Positions 27,601-40,511 of a DNA stretch of 64,000 bases are shown piece after piece. The position numbers and the translations under genes were made by a program. Below the pieces are notes generated by a model, which was not told the DNA's origin, ran no database searches, and saw only the letters and a program-made list of their open reading frames with translations. Positions within the stretch are counted from its first letter, which is position 1. Every line of letters starts with the position of its first letter. Source of the DNA: Daphnia carinata (Eukaryota; Arthropoda; Branchiopoda; Diplostraca; Daphniidae); contig NC_081332.1 of the NCBI RefSeq assembly GCF_022539665.2, forward strand, positions 6,600,303 through 6,664,302, read 5' to 3'.

Positions 27601-28459
27601 AAATAAATGAATGGGTGCCGGAACGCTAACTTTGCAACAGGCATCAGCATGAACCTCTATTTGGTAGAGTAAACAATATTAAAATCTTTTTATAGTCGGT
27701 CTAATTTTAAAATCTTACTTGGCATAAATGGTGGAATAATTGCTCCTCCAATTAGTAAAAATATACCTGCAATATATTTTTGCCTGTGAGAAATTAAGAT
27801 TAACATACAGAGAAAAGTAGGCATTAAAAATAATAGTGATAATTCATACTCTTCACTTGTCACATCAATATCCATTCCACTGTAGTCTTTTTCTCCAGGC
27901 GGCAAAGGGTGTGCATAATGGATTTGAAGCACCAGATATTTGACTGAAGAATCCTGCCCTCCAAAACGAAATCCAACTGAAGGTGGCAAACTAGTTGGTG
28001 GGGCATTTTTTGCCCAGGCAAACATAATACTTGAATGTCCTCTACACACACCATGATGCCCACAGTCCCTGTACAAAAATTTTGAGTGTCAATTATTCAG
28101 ACAGTTCAATGTTTATTTTACCAATAGATTTCTTTTGATGGGACATCTCCACAACCATAAAGAAGCATATGGTGAGCTCTGTCTGCACTTCCTTCAATTT
28201 TGAATTGAGTTATATATAATTGTTCATCCCTTGCATCAAATGCTGAGCACAAGTAATCATCATTCTGCACAAATTCAACAAAATTTCAGAATTCCATTTG
28301 GATTGTTTGTTAGAAAAAGCTTACCTTCTGAGGAATTATCCCTGGCATTCGCAACTTAATATTTTTGCCACCAACTGTGTTTGGTTCTCCTTTAGGCAGT
28401 TCTCGAATTTGTGCATTGCAAGCACAGAATACCACGACCAAGATCAATATCTTCCCCAT
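24638..28459 (-). CDS. PAM: Bifunctional peptidylglycine alpha-amidating monooxygenase (PHM + PAL), 16 exons
   Basis: PAM converts glycine-extended neuropeptides to alpha-amides: the PHM half hydroxylates the glycine using copper, ascorbate and O2, and the PAL half cleaves it. Exons: 28325-28459, 28122-28264, 27850-28068, 27719-27783, 27538-27656, 27260-27410, 26991-27193, 26683-26895, 26472-26605, 26221-26352, 26042-26159, 25799-25973, 25552-25731, 25261-25488, 24985-25185, 24638-24813. Phases agree throughout, giving 863 residues. A signal peptide starts at MGKILILVVVFCACNA; no ATG lies further upstream in this frame. PHM copper ligands are all present: His76-His77, His143, His211 and His213, and Met285. 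Exon 8 is the linker. PAL keeps Arg458, His510 (FYLPHGL), Tyr582 (DGYCNSR), His612 (VPHSL) and His711. A membrane segment lies at about 779-800, followed by a tail with LDLGSLLGHRDPIRGGFEKL, like the human tail. Oddities: Ala712 replaces the Asp of the human PHD motif, and intron 12 has a GC donor. Confidence 0.95.
25732..25798 (-). other. GC-AG intron in PAM (intron 12)
   Basis: The donor reads AG|GCAAGT at 25799/25798, matching the usual context of GC-AG introns, and the acceptor ends TTATTAACAG before 25731. Only this donor gives the phase 1 junction that continues into the conserved VPHSLTLVPERD block. The nearest GT donor (GTGTTT) would give phase 2 and break the frame. Confidence 0.85.
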
Positions 28460-30038
28460 CTTCCTCAAAGCTATTATCGCCAAGGTTGAAACTGAACCTA
28501 GTGACTTACTCACGAGACGCGCACTAGCAGCCTACGTGTCAAAATAACGTTGGCAAATCTGCAACCCTCAAGCAAGCCCAAAAATTAATAGCTTTTAACT
28601 CACACACCAGTTATTCGGGTAACACGTCATAAGCCGCTTATTTAGTAACCTTGCTCTACACAGCCTCCACAACTTCAGTTGAGCGCATAATATTTTTTTT
28701 CTTTTCCCTTTCTATATTTGACCGTGTAGCAATGGTGTTCCCACTACACGATAGGTGGCACTGACAACCTTAGCGCTATTCACGCAAGGCCTTCATAATA
28801 ACATTTTTCTCGCAGGATGAAAATACCGTATTTACAAGAGTGCTCTTTGAATTTCCGCATTTTCGAAAAATATTCACGCGTTTTGGAATTCAAGGAAGCT
28901 AAGCAACGTGCATTTAGCAGACTGGTGGCACTTCGAATGCGAATAGCCTTTAATGTACTACTGCTAAGTTCCTTGGGAAGCGTTTGCGTACCTGAATTGG
29001 CAGATTTCTGGGAAGACGGATTCGGCATCGCGCTGTTATTTGAATACCACTGCACATTCTTTGGTTCCATCCCCCATAAAAATGTTCAGATTGGGAAAAA
29101 GATCGTACGATATCGATTTAAAGAGTAGGTAATCTACTTTTGATATCATGCAGGTAATTCATCGCTGTAACACAGGCACGTGAACATTTAGCTGACCTTA
29201 TTGATGTCGAATAACGAAAACAGCGAACATGACATTTTGGGGCGCCGTCATGCTCTGTAAGACCAAACGGAATAGCGATCCGATGTTTTTATCACTAGAA
29301 ATGTTCCAGTTTTCATTTTCTTCGCAGATTGAGATTTTGCTACAGCACTGTGTGCTTGACTGCCATCGCCCAACATTTCTAGGAGAAAAATTTAAAAAAT
29401 AAATAAATAAATGAAAAAGAAAAGAAAACTTTAGACAGAAGCTGGTTAGGGGATGTTCCATCCGAGTTTATCAGTTCACCGGAGAGGAAGTAAAGTTCAT
29501 CAATATTCGTTGACTTGCTCTAGATAAAAAAGCGAGCAGAGCATATCAACATCCGCCCCATCAGCGTCTGGTCCAGGCATTGCCATGGTGGTCACTGATG
29601 ATGGGGATCAGCCAGATCGAGCGCGAGGGCTGGGGTCTCGTTCATCAATCCTTTTTTTCCATTCGCACGCCTTGATGTGTCGAGGGTGAAAATGTGGAAC
29701 TTTGCACCTAACAAAATCAAAATAAACAACAATAATAAAATTAATCGTCAGCCAACCAACGAGTATGTAATGCATACTTGTATGTCAAATAGTGCGCCTC
29801 CGAAAGTGCGAGAAATAAAAAAAAAAACAATAACAAAACAAAATTTAAAAAAAAAATTAATAAAATAAAAAAAGAAAAAAAAAAAAAAAAACGAGAAAAA
29901 AGGGGTATCATGGACCGGATATTTGGCATATGGCCTTTCGATTCACCCCGCTGGCCGAAATCGAGATGGCAATGATCGAACTATGACCCAGCCGCTACTA
30001 AGCAGATTACTCTTTCCTTTTTTTTTAAATTTTAATAC
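28460..30038. other. Upstream region of PAM with scattered coding-like islands on the minus strand
   Basis: The part nearest 28460 should carry the PAM promoter and 5' untranslated region. Further out, several minus-strand blocks read like protein but could not be joined. One is a frame at 28783-29070 ending in KYGIFILREKCYYEGLA. Another starts after a TTTCTCCTAG acceptor near 29380 and reads MLGDGSQAHSAVAKS or, one frame over, a Cys-rich stretch. A third, after TTTGTTAG near 29708, contains CKVPHFHPRHIKACEWKK and runs to a TGA, after which the same frame stays open (TTMAMPGPDADGADVDML). No family was recognised. Confidence 0.35.
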
Positions 30039-30238
30039 ATAGTCGCATGTGAACAAATTTCGCCTTAATATGATGTCATCAGTGACATATTGAATTAGCT
30101 CGTCATCCCCAATTTCAGTTCCTACTTGTGGTTCAATGGTCCAGGAGCTTCCTGTAGTACCATTCTGGATGCAAAAAGTCACACACACGTCCGTGTGCCT
30201 AGTATACTGATGAATAACTTACCTTTTATCGATTCCAT
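30039..30238 (-). CDS. Possible two-exon start of an unrecognised gene
   Basis: ATG at 30238 opens a 16-nt exon (MESIK plus one base) with a strong GTAAGT donor at 30222. An acceptor reading ACTACAG before 30151 restores phase and gives SSWTIEPQVGTEIGDDELIQ followed by YVTDDIILRRNLFTCDY, ending at a GTATTA donor after 30039. Together this makes 43 codons with an acidic, non-repetitive composition. I could not find a phase-0 continuation and do not recognise the sequence. It may belong with the coding-like islands between 28.78 and 29.72 kb on the same strand, or be chance. Confidence 0.25.
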
Positions 30239-32431
30239 AGTCTGTGCCGTACTTTCGTGGTAGGTGTGTGGGCAGGCAGTCTGATTCGTTGATGCCTGTT
30301 GAAACTTGCAAAAATGTCTCTCGACTCGAGTGCAATGATCTGACTACGATAAACATCGAACGCTCCCTTTTTTCAAAAAATATATATCACTGCTATAGTA
30401 CTATAGCTTTTATGCATTTTGACGACCCCAATCATCTCTCATCATCTGCCAGTGACATCACTTCCCTTTCTCCCCTCCACTTAAAAACGAGTCGCCAAAG
30501 ACGAGACGCGTAGGAATAACACCATAGAGAAAAAAGTTTCACAGCAACCCACTGATCAGCAAAGGGGAAAGAATAAAGAGCCACTGACAGCAATTTGTGT
30601 GACGGGTTCTAATATAACCAACACGTCACGCGAGTGCTGTTGCTTGTCACCAAGAAGTGGAAGAATAACGATGACGAATAGCTTGTGAAAATGCCGAACA
30701 TTCAAATATCGTTATTCAGCACATATCCCGGCTGTTGGATTGATTTGAATGATCTCGCTTTCCTTATACAATTGACAAACTTTTATTTTTCACTATGTAC
30801 TGCTAAAACCTAAATCATCCTTCAGTCGTGAAATTTTAGGATTTGGGTGCAAAGGACGGACCAAGTTATACAGTTATGTAAACGGAACGCATTTGTTGCG
30901 TCTAGCCAACTGATTGCTTGTTTGCCTATCTAGAAAAAACGTGAATTTATCCACGCATTGATTAAATCCTACAATATAGGTGTTGAGCAACATTTAGAGG
31001 TTTTGTTCTGCTTGCATTTTCTTTCGTAGGCCAATTTCTTATTTAACGTCTGAATTTTTAGCACTTTTTCGTTATCTCGCTTTGCCATTAGTGGTTAAAA
31101 CACTTCCTGTTCATGGTCATATCAGAAGTAAGTCTTCACCACCAACTTATCATGGGATTGCCGATTGCGCTGTATTCAGCCATTAAAGAACCAGTTGACT
31201 CGAACTCGACGTAGCTAGTTTATCTTGCCCATTTAATGTTTATACTTTCTCAGTCTTTCGAAATTTATCGTCGGGGCTTTCCGTCACGTACAATTACAGC
31301 GGGTTACAGGTTTGGTGGCGTTTATTTTCCGATGCAAGCGCAATGTAGCGCTTGACGTTGGCACTGATTGTCGCTTACACCACCTCATAGTTTCGGTTGT
31401 ACTACGTTGTTTAATAAACAATAGCCACAGTGTTCACTGACCAAAGAAAAACTCGAATCGATTTCTTTTATGGACTAGAGAAATGCCGCATTTACCTTTT
31501 CCATGATTGCATTTGATTTTATTTAGAAAAACCCGTGAACCCAGTTACGAGCTTTCTTCGGAAAATGTTTCAAATTTTGATGAGACGTGGAACAAAGGGG
31601 ATGTCAAACGCTGGTTCCTGCTTTTAACCATAAAGTAAGAGATCGACGAACAACGTACAGTTTGAAGAGATCGCTGGTCGACAAATCGTCACGTCGTGTA
31701 TAACAACGTCTGTTTGTGCCATTGTGGAGAAGGGGCTGTACCATCTCCAAGTGATTGTTCCATTTTGCTCTACTAGTTACTAACTAAAAATTGTAACTGT
31801 CTGTTTTGTATAATTCTGGCGCACAAGTGATCGTTCGTTGTATTGTATCAGTGATGGTAGTCTCGTGCCATAAATGACTCCCTTTTATCCGTTTCAAATC
31901 AATGGGATTGTAGTAAATTCAACAGTTCTTCACCCACCACATTTGCCAATGACATGAATGGCTGTGGTCCGATCCTGATACCTACCCTCTCAAATAAACT
32001 AGTGCTATGATAAAATATCCCAAGTGTATCATCACATTTTGTAATTGTTATCGTTTTCCTTTTACCTACCATAAAATTGGTGGTCTGGTATAGCAGCGCA
32101 AGTCTTAAGCCTAGTCTCAACAACTGATTCAGTACAATGTTATTTTAGTCTACAGCCACAGTGATGTCGAGTTCTTTTAAACGCGATGCGATTAAAGCAT
32201 CGATGTTGGAGACCAATGGAGCGAGGCTAATCGGACGCACCCCTCGGTCCTCTTTATTCCCCTTCTCGTTCAGGACTCTAGATCATACCTTAATAGCCTC
32301 TGCTGTACTCCCTCAGTCCTTTACCCATTGCATCCCAGTTCGCCCTCCTCCCCCCCCCCCCCACCCTTCCTTTTCTTTTCACTTCGGCTTGCACGCACGT
32401 ACCAGCGTTCGCCGTTGTACAGAACATATCG

Positions 32432-32454
32432 ACACACACACACACACACACACA
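32432..32454. repeat. (AC)n microsatellite
   Basis: About eleven AC units, followed by an interrupted continuation to about 32462. Confidence 0.85.
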
Positions 32455-35400
32455 TCACACACAAGACGCTGTTTGAATGAAGGATAGGCTTCCTTCATTT
32501 CTTCTTCTTCTTTTTTTCTTTTTAACCACCAAGGCATTCGACTTCCTCCTGGATCCCGTTTTCGCTTGCCCAGTCCCGATCGATGAGCCGCAGTCCAAGG
32601 CTTTCACCAATCAGATTCCCACGTTACAGCCGACAAGTTAAATTCTTTCTTTCTTTTTTTTTTTTTTAGCTTTTACCTAGTTGCCAATCCATGAGCATCA
32701 ATAGATTCTCATAAGTAGAAACACGTGAAAATGTAACACAATCTTCACGCGTATTTCATAGCCATCTGGCTAAAAAAGTCAGTTTATATCCGTTTATGTA
32801 CGTCAAAGTTCAAACGACATCGTAGTTACATGTACACATGCAGGAAAGAACATAAGATTTTCTAGTGGAAACAGTACTGGAAAGGTGGGCGTCACCGAGA
32901 CGGAGTCCGAGGCAAGGAACAGGGGGAGACAAATAATGGGGTAGACGCGATATCAATTTGATGTGCGATGGGAGTCAAGAGTGGCGTTGTCCATGTCGGC
33001 GCGGTGGCCATCTGATATCCCCAGCCTATCGATATAGATGAAGTTGAACTTGTCATAAAAAAAAATAAAAATAAAAATAAAATGAAGGATAGAAAAAGAA
33101 ATAGGGCTATATCTAGCGTAGAGGCACTTGTTCCCGAAAGTTCGCCCCCAAACCCTCTTTTTTCGAGTTCGGTGCTGAGCGTATAAGGTATATAGCCTAA
33201 TATGCCGGTCGGTGGTGTCGAGGACCGGTAAGGAATATAAAAAAAATCCTTCCTCTCGTTTCGTTCTCTTTCTCTTTTCGTCCTTATGGTCGAATCAGAT
33301 GTGATGGCAAAGAGACAACGAGAGAGAGAGAGAGAAGGAACAAGGAAAGATGGGGACTAGAGCTACTGGGTGCTGTTGTCGAAGGGAATAACAAACGGAA
33401 TCGACGGAATAAGAAAAAAATAAGACGAGTGTCGAGTGTGGGACGTAAAAAATAAAAGAAACGAGAGACAGAGACACGAGAGAGAATGAAAAGAAAAAAA
33501 AAAAGAGAGAGAAGGGGGTGTGGGATAGTAGGAAACACCGGGTCTATCACATCAACGACTACGGATCTATATAAACCCTATATAGACGACCGATCTATTC
33601 AATCTACCCTCATACTTTCCCGATTTCTTTTTGTCTCCGTGTGTTACAGGCTGTGGACTGCCGTTCATCCATTTTTTTTTTTTTCTCTTTTCGTCCTCCC
33701 CCCCCCCACCCTTCTCCTGTAGATAGGTCTATTCTATATAGTGTGTGTCCTCTTAAGAGCTACTGGCATTCACACCCTCCCCGTGTTGTTAGTCTGACCC
33801 CGGGTTGACCTGTCCGCCCGCCCTAGGGTGCCCGAGAAACTGGACGCCCGCCTTATAGTTTTTTGCTCCGTTTCGAATTCACGCGCGCTTGGGGAAATTC
33901 ATCGCCAATGAAAACAAGTATAAACATCAACAAAGCAAATACAATGGTGCGTACTGGGCAGAGAGTCAAACAATTCAACCGACGTGTTCCATAATACACT
34001 ACTGTACCTCAAATCAATGTCTGAGAACTAAACAGCAGGGAAAAGGAGAAAAAAAAAATAAAAACCGGTGCAGAGCGAATGACAAAAGCCGGACATGAAA
34101 TAATCAATCGTTCGCGTGTGGCGTCCGTGATGAAATCAAACGAATAGACAAAGAACAAAGAAGGTATTGGAATGACGAAGAGACGAGTTAAAGGGTGAAA
34201 AGTTTTGCGACGAACAAAAGAAATCAGAAAAGTATCGTCTGACGTAACCGCAAATTTCAGCGCGATGTCGACCGAAAGGAGATGCGGCTTTTTGACACAA
34301 AAGCGAGATGTTGTAACGCCGACGGGCCGATTGCTTCTTCATTAGCTTATTGCCACCTCCATCGTCACCTCACAATGGTCCTCACATGGAAGTCGCTTGT
34401 TGTCTGGAGCTCTCAACTCATCAAATTCTTTGCTTTTTTGCGCTCTTCGGGTGTCCCTCTCCATTCAATGGAAGAAGCGCAGCGCCATGTAATGTCTATA
34501 TACGACAGCCCGTCAAGTCTCTTCAAACTCCTCGTAGCATTGTGTTTTTGTCCCACCACCCTTTCCCCCTCCCGTTTCTTTTCTTAGCAAACAAACAATA
34601 ATATCGACAACGGCGAAGACCCTGCTCACACCACCAATAAGAAAATTTTATAAGGAAAAAAAAAAAAAAGAAATTTCAATCGTACACTACTCGAACAGTT
34701 ATTCAATGGCCAAAACCGGGGGTTGTGTCTATACAACGGGTTGGCCATATCTACATAGTATCGCCGTTTCCTGATTTCTTTTTTTTTTTTTTTTCCTTCT
34801 TCATCTCCAACTTCCATTGATACTCGGCATCGGTGGCTGCTCCATCGTTTTTTATCGCGCTATCGTATTGAAATTTTCAAGGGGGGGGGATTGATGATGA
34901 AGATCGGCTCACTTGTATACGTCGTGTTGCGTCCACGTATATATCCAATACCTTCGTTCCCTCTTCCCTCCTTCTCGCAGACGCAAAGTGGACGCCTTTT
35001 ATATTGCGTATTGAATTTAGCGCTGAAATATATTGGAAACAGATAAAACAAAAGAAGGCAGACGTAATGTAATATCTTCCGATCTATTGTTTCCTACTAT
35101 GTCACTGCCTCGTTTCGTAACTGAACATGTGGAAACATAAGAGCTGTAATTTTTAATGTATCCATGTGCGCGATGGTATGCGAAACGCTTTTGTTTTGAA
35201 TGAAATTGAAACAATTTTGCGTATACGGATCGGGATATTTATAGTCGCGAAAAAAACAAACTATTGTGTACTCGCGTCTTGTGACTCCAGCGATGATGTC
35301 ACATTGTCCCTCTTTGGTTCCGTCTTTTCCTCTTGTCTATTTATCGATTATTATTCTTGCGTTCTAAGTTGTTGTTGTTGTTGTTGGGACGCGCCTGCTG

Positions 35401-35651
35401 TTTGTCTTTTCCCGTTAATAATGGAAGCAAAAGGAAAAAAAAAAAAAAAAGAAAGAAATTCCAACACGGGTTTCGAGTTCCTCTCCAACCCGACCTTTTT
35501 TTTTTTTTTTTTTCTCTGTCCCTCTTGTATTTATTACGTTAGGGGACATATTTATTTTGCGTTCTACTGGTTTCAGTTCGAAACGAAGCGGCAGGCAGGG
35601 TGGACGAGATGCTGGTTACCGTTGCCAAATGACAAAGAGAGAGACACACAG

Positions 35652-35677
35652 ACACACACACACACACACACACACAC
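35652..35677. repeat. (AC)n microsatellite
   Basis: About thirteen AC units preceded by a short interrupted CA and GA tract. Confidence 0.85.
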
Positions 35678-38600
35678 CAAAAAAGAGAGTCCAAACAACT
35701 CGAAAAGAGACGAAGACGTTTCAACCCCATCCCTCGTGCTCCGCTTCACAGTGCTGCGGTCGGTGCCATTGACGTCAGTGAGAGTTTCATAAATAGAGTT
35801 CTCTCGGCTAAGAGTGAGAGAGAGCTCTTTCTTTTTGACTTGCCTGTCCTCGGTCGGCCCTTCCGCCTTTCCTCTTTCTTGTTTTTTTTTCGTTGTCCAC
35901 TAAACTTTACCGAGCTCTTGTTCTAGCCCCGAGTGGGGAATTGGCATCGCACTGACTTCAATACGTAATAGCCTCCTCCCACCCACACCCACCTACGTCC
36001 ACCCTCGATCGACGCACCTTCTTTTCCAAAAGCCCGCCCCAGCCAACATACACATAGCGGTGCTACTTCCCAATTTGAAAAGTCTCAGGTCCACGTCTAT
36101 ATAGTCCCATTGACGACTTGGGCCGATAGGTTAGGTCGATCATTTTGGCCTATGGCTCCCAAGTGATCCACATCCCTTCCTCTTTCACCGTTTGTGTATA
36201 TATATAGACATATATGCTGTATAGCTTATGCACATGTGAACCATTCCACGAGGAAGACAAATGCATCTCGACTCTCCTCTGCCCAGCCAAACAAACACTA
36301 AAGTTTTGCGCGTGCATCTTGTCCTTGGTTCTTTGGCGTTTTTCCCTCCCGCTGTTCACCTTTCTCTATCGACCCCTCATTTGCTGCAGGTGGCCGTGCC
36401 CCGCTCGAAAATCAACAGGAAAACTCGAAAACAGCACATTAACGTCGCTGCTATTCTTACGCAATCGAGAAATTTTGAATTTGCGTGAGATGTTCTTTTC
36501 GCCACGCAACGCAATTGATCCATTAATTCGTTCTTACGTCAATGAAATTGTTTAAAATCCACGAGTAATTGAACGTGTATCTACTAAAACAATACCAAAC
36601 TGATATGATTTCCCCCTTTTTCTCTTTCACCAACGCAATCATTTAAGGACCTCGACAATAATACGAGTGAGATGGATGCTGGCCACGGAGAGGAGGCGCG
36701 TCCAGCGCATTTTGACGCGAATGACTAATGGCTTTCTCGTCAAACCAACAATACGATCATGGCCCAGGATTAGTCGGCATGGGAAAAGAATGCAGCTAGC
36801 CATCAAAGCTCGACCAGTTTGGCTCGGCCGGACGTTATAGTTGCGCCGTAAGTCGACTGGCAGCCGGCCAACAGTTTCCCCCCTCATCTGCAGCAGCTAC
36901 TCGCGCTTCCCCGCTCGCTCAAACGTCCATCTCTCCTTCGCCCTGTTATAATTTTGGGCAAATTACTTTCTTCGGGCCAAGGCCGCGCAAGAGAAACTCA
37001 AGCGTGCCTTTCACGGAAGCCAGTGCAGGAAGACGGACGAGAGAGGAGAAAAAGAAGAGCGAGATAAGAACGACGGGCAGCATGTTTTGGCAAACCTTTC
37101 ACGCTCATTAAGGTAGCAATGGAAGCCTCCCTTGTTAGCCTATTCGTGGGCGAAGAGTAAGAGAATAGACAGCAGAGGGTGACAAGCAAAATGAAGAGGG
37201 GTTGGGGAGCGGACTTTTGTTTTTTAAATATCCGTTGCGGCCTAGCTTGGTGAAAACGGGCAGGCTTATACCGTCAGCCAGGTCCATTTTCTTTGACGCG
37301 AAGCACCAACTACTAGCGCCCATCACTCGTTTTCTTTCCTTAATTTACGGCACTACTTTCTCATTGACAAAGTTGGCATGGCGCTCTTCCACGTGGATGC
37401 GCTCATTTTTTTTCCCCTCTTCTTTCCCCATGTCCTGGTCAAACTAGAGTTCGCTATCATACAGAGTCGATACAAAACGGAGCACGTCAAAAGTCCAGCA
37501 TTGTTGCTGGACTCTATACTTGATTATACTAGCAAGCCGTTTGGTTTTTCAACAGCTAATGAGCTTCGAGCGAATCCAACGAGGAACAGATGATTCATTA
37601 CTGCACAAAGGAGAGGAAAATGCAAATTTAATTAAGTTAAAAAGATGTGAAAGAAAAAAAAAATAATAATAATAACAAAAAACAAAACAAGAAAAAAAGA
37701 AAACACAGATGATCTGTGTCACTCGAATCCCTCCTTGGTTTGCACTTTAGATTGATATGATGCCTGATTTTTATTCACGTTGTGTCGAATTTCGTTGTGA
37801 TAGTTACGGTTCAATTCTAAGCGTCACATTATAGCGCCGTGCCGGACGCCCGGACATTCGCTGCTATTATCTTTTCTCGAACAACCTGCGATGCTCTCCG
37901 CAAAGTAAATTTTCTTTCCAGCAACTCAGTCCGTGAAACAAAATGGACTAACGTACCACTTAGATTTTGAACACATCAACTACGAAATGATTACATTAAT
38001 TGTCGATATGTTATAGCTAAAAACGAAGCTCATGTGAACGAGTTACGTAACAGGATGGCACCGTATTTTGTTCACGGTTTGCACGCAACTCCTCGCAATG
38101 GCAGCCGCAAGTTTCTTAATGAAATGGGTAATAGGGTGATGGCGGGTAGTTAGTAGCATTTACAGCGTCCTTCAAATCACAACATTTGCATTGGGTCTTT
38201 GTGGAGAAGATGCCGCACGCGCGGAATAAAAAAAAAAAAAAAAAGGGGAGAAATAAGACGAAACCCTAATATTTAAATATTCTTCTCTAAGATCCACTAT
38301 CATGGACACATACTGTGTACAGTGCACGACAGTACGTGTCATGTTGACCTTACAATGACTGTTTGCCGTTGTGCAGCACCAAAAGCTGTAACCTAATAAC
38401 ACCAACTCGCCAATCGAAATGAAACACCTTGTTATCTGTCTTGTTCTGGTCGTTTTTGCTCTTATCGCGGCCAATGTGTCAATAACGGGAAGGGTCAACA
38501 TTTTTTTGCAACAACAAAACTACGAGTCAAAGATGGGATTTCTGCAAAAAAGAAGAAAAACTTGTTCATCCCGTTGCACTGGATCACTGTAAAAGTACCA

Positions 38601-39580
38601 GAGCAGCTCAGCTGCAGATGTAGGATAAGGGTGTCCGATCAATCCGAGTTATCTCACAAAACACTCTTTGTTGCTTTTGCATTATGTTTCATCACCTGGA
38701 TCTCTCGTTCGCGCTCATATCGATTGGAACCTCATCTCGGCAAAACCTGAAAACAAATAGCCAAACAAAATTGATCGTGTTATATACGACAACTTCGCAA
38801 AATGGCATGTGCGAATTTTTTACGATCACATCGTAATTTCCTATCATAATATCAATTACAAAGAGCGACATCGTATAGTCCTGTGCATCACAAAGGCTGC
38901 ATTAATACGCCGAATGCGGGGTGGTGGACGCGGTCAGCTGTAAGCACAGTTTCCGATCGTCTGTTGAAATGATTTAGTTTCAAAACATACATAATAACAT
39001 CAACTGTAAAGATTGAGGGCATTGGATAATGCAGTACACAACTACATGCGATATGGAAGTATCGTGTACAAGAATTTTGAAACCCCGCCCAGCAGGTGGA
39101 TATCGAGCGCTTGCGCGCTGACGATTGGCATCGGGATTGGCCGGAGCGGGCAAAAGGCACAACATCACATGGTCTTACACACACACATACACATTCACAC
39201 ACACACTCAGATATACTGAAGAGACTAACACACATGGACGTTGCGAGAGAGAGAGAGAGGGTATAGTGTGTCCGAAAGGGTTTCCTGTTCATGATTTCAC
39301 CCTCCCGCCCCAACGTTTCCATCGTAACTCCCGTCATGTCCGCCCGCTTCCTATCTGGTTCACGAGCAAGTTGGACGGAGGGATGGCCTCTTGTACCAAA
39401 AAGGGGTGGCCGTATATGAGGAAAGTGGGAGGTAGGTTTGTGGGGATCGGGAATCGTGAGGAAAACACATGCGCCGTCCCGATGCTATATGGCCGTCATA
39501 TATCCATACAGATAGACGGACTGGGATTCAGCTTATGAACGCGGGCTGACACACCACCATCGAACGTGTGTATCTAATGT

Positions 39581-39608
<28 letters not shown>
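39581..39608. repeat. (AG)14 tract upstream of the Maf gene
   Basis: Fourteen uninterrupted AG units about 0.9 kb before the Maf start codon. GA repeats near arthropod promoters can bind GAGA-factor-like proteins. That role is inferred from position only. Confidence 0.85.
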
Positions 39609-39611
<3 letters not shown>

Positions 39612-40511
39612 GGTGCGCGTAGAAGCGATGACGATATAGCAACACATACTGGACGAGGGCGGGAGTTAGTGCGGCAGGAGCAGTTTCGGGTGACTCTTTT
39701 CGGTGGGTGGCGGTAGTCCAGTGGTTTGTGTGTGTGTGTCTCTGCATGTCAGGAGCGGAAGAACAAAACGAGAGCAAGTCACCGAGGCTGGAGCCAGTTG
39801 CCCAGCGTTGATGATGTGAGCGCCCGGCAGCGTAGAGACCTTCATTCAAGATCCGTCACAAGCTCTCGCCGCACATTGTCGAAGCTTTTTTTTTTTTTTT
39901 TCCTCCCATTTCTTTTTCTTTCTTTTGTCTATCTGTTTTTACCTCTTCTTTGATTATCGTTTCATCTTTCCATTCACCTACTTTTAAAACTCGGCGTCAA
40001 CTCGGTTTTTCTTTTTTTTTTTTTCTCTGTTGCCCACCTTCGGTTGTAGAGCTACCCGTTTCTCTAACTGCCGCCAAATTTCGGCGGAACGGGAACATTG
40101 CCAACGAAAACGAAAAAAAAACAAACTCTTTTTGTGGTCAGGGCGGACAGAATTGACGACGTCCTCGACACAACAGTCGTCCGGCTCATTGGCGTTTTGC
40201 GAGTTGGCCGCCCCTCTGCCGAATATCTCGTTGTCGTGAAAAAGATTTTCTCTTCCCATCGCAATGTCGACGTGAATTGTGAATCGTTGGTGATCTAATC
40301 TCCAGCCAAATCCCCGTTTCACAACTGAAATCACTTCAATTTTTTTTTTTTAACAGAGTGTTTTGTGTTTTTACGCTTTCCGGCTCGTTGGTGCCGCGAA
40401 TCATTTCTTCCTTTTTTTTTCGTACTGTGAGAGCCGGTGGAAGAACGGAAAGCAACCAGTAGGTTTTGGCCCGTCGGATTTCATCGCCATTCGTTTGCGA
40501 GTGACATAGTC
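39609..40511 (+). promoter_or_regulatory. Probable Maf promoter and 5' untranslated region
   Basis: This region lies between the GA tract and the Maf ATG. It holds several T-runs followed by AG. The best is the 12-nt T run ending TAACAG at 40356, which looks like a splice acceptor, so the 5' untranslated region probably has an intron ending there and the last 155 nt before the ATG would be exonic. No clear TATA box was found, and the transcription start cannot be fixed. Confidence 0.4.

Larger units (their letters stand above)
30239..39580. other. Long non-coding region upstream of the Maf gene
   Basis: No supported gene in 9.3 kb. The longest frame (208 codons at 35166-35792, plus) reads through poly-A, poly-T and CA repeats and is rejected. 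A TTG-started minus frame at 31899-32123 has balanced composition but no splice partner. CA and GA microsatellites and C runs are scattered throughout. By position it is the 5' flank of a developmental regulator and may contain distal enhancers, but none can be named from sequence alone. Confidence 0.5.

Noticed and set aside
28460-28513. Upstream extension of the PAM start
   Set aside because: The extension has only a GTG at its start and no ATG; the ATG at 28459 begins a normal signal peptide.
35166-35792. 208-codon plus-strand frame
   Set aside because: Runs through poly-A, poly-T and CA repeats; reads as Lys, Phe and Thr-His repeats with no domain.
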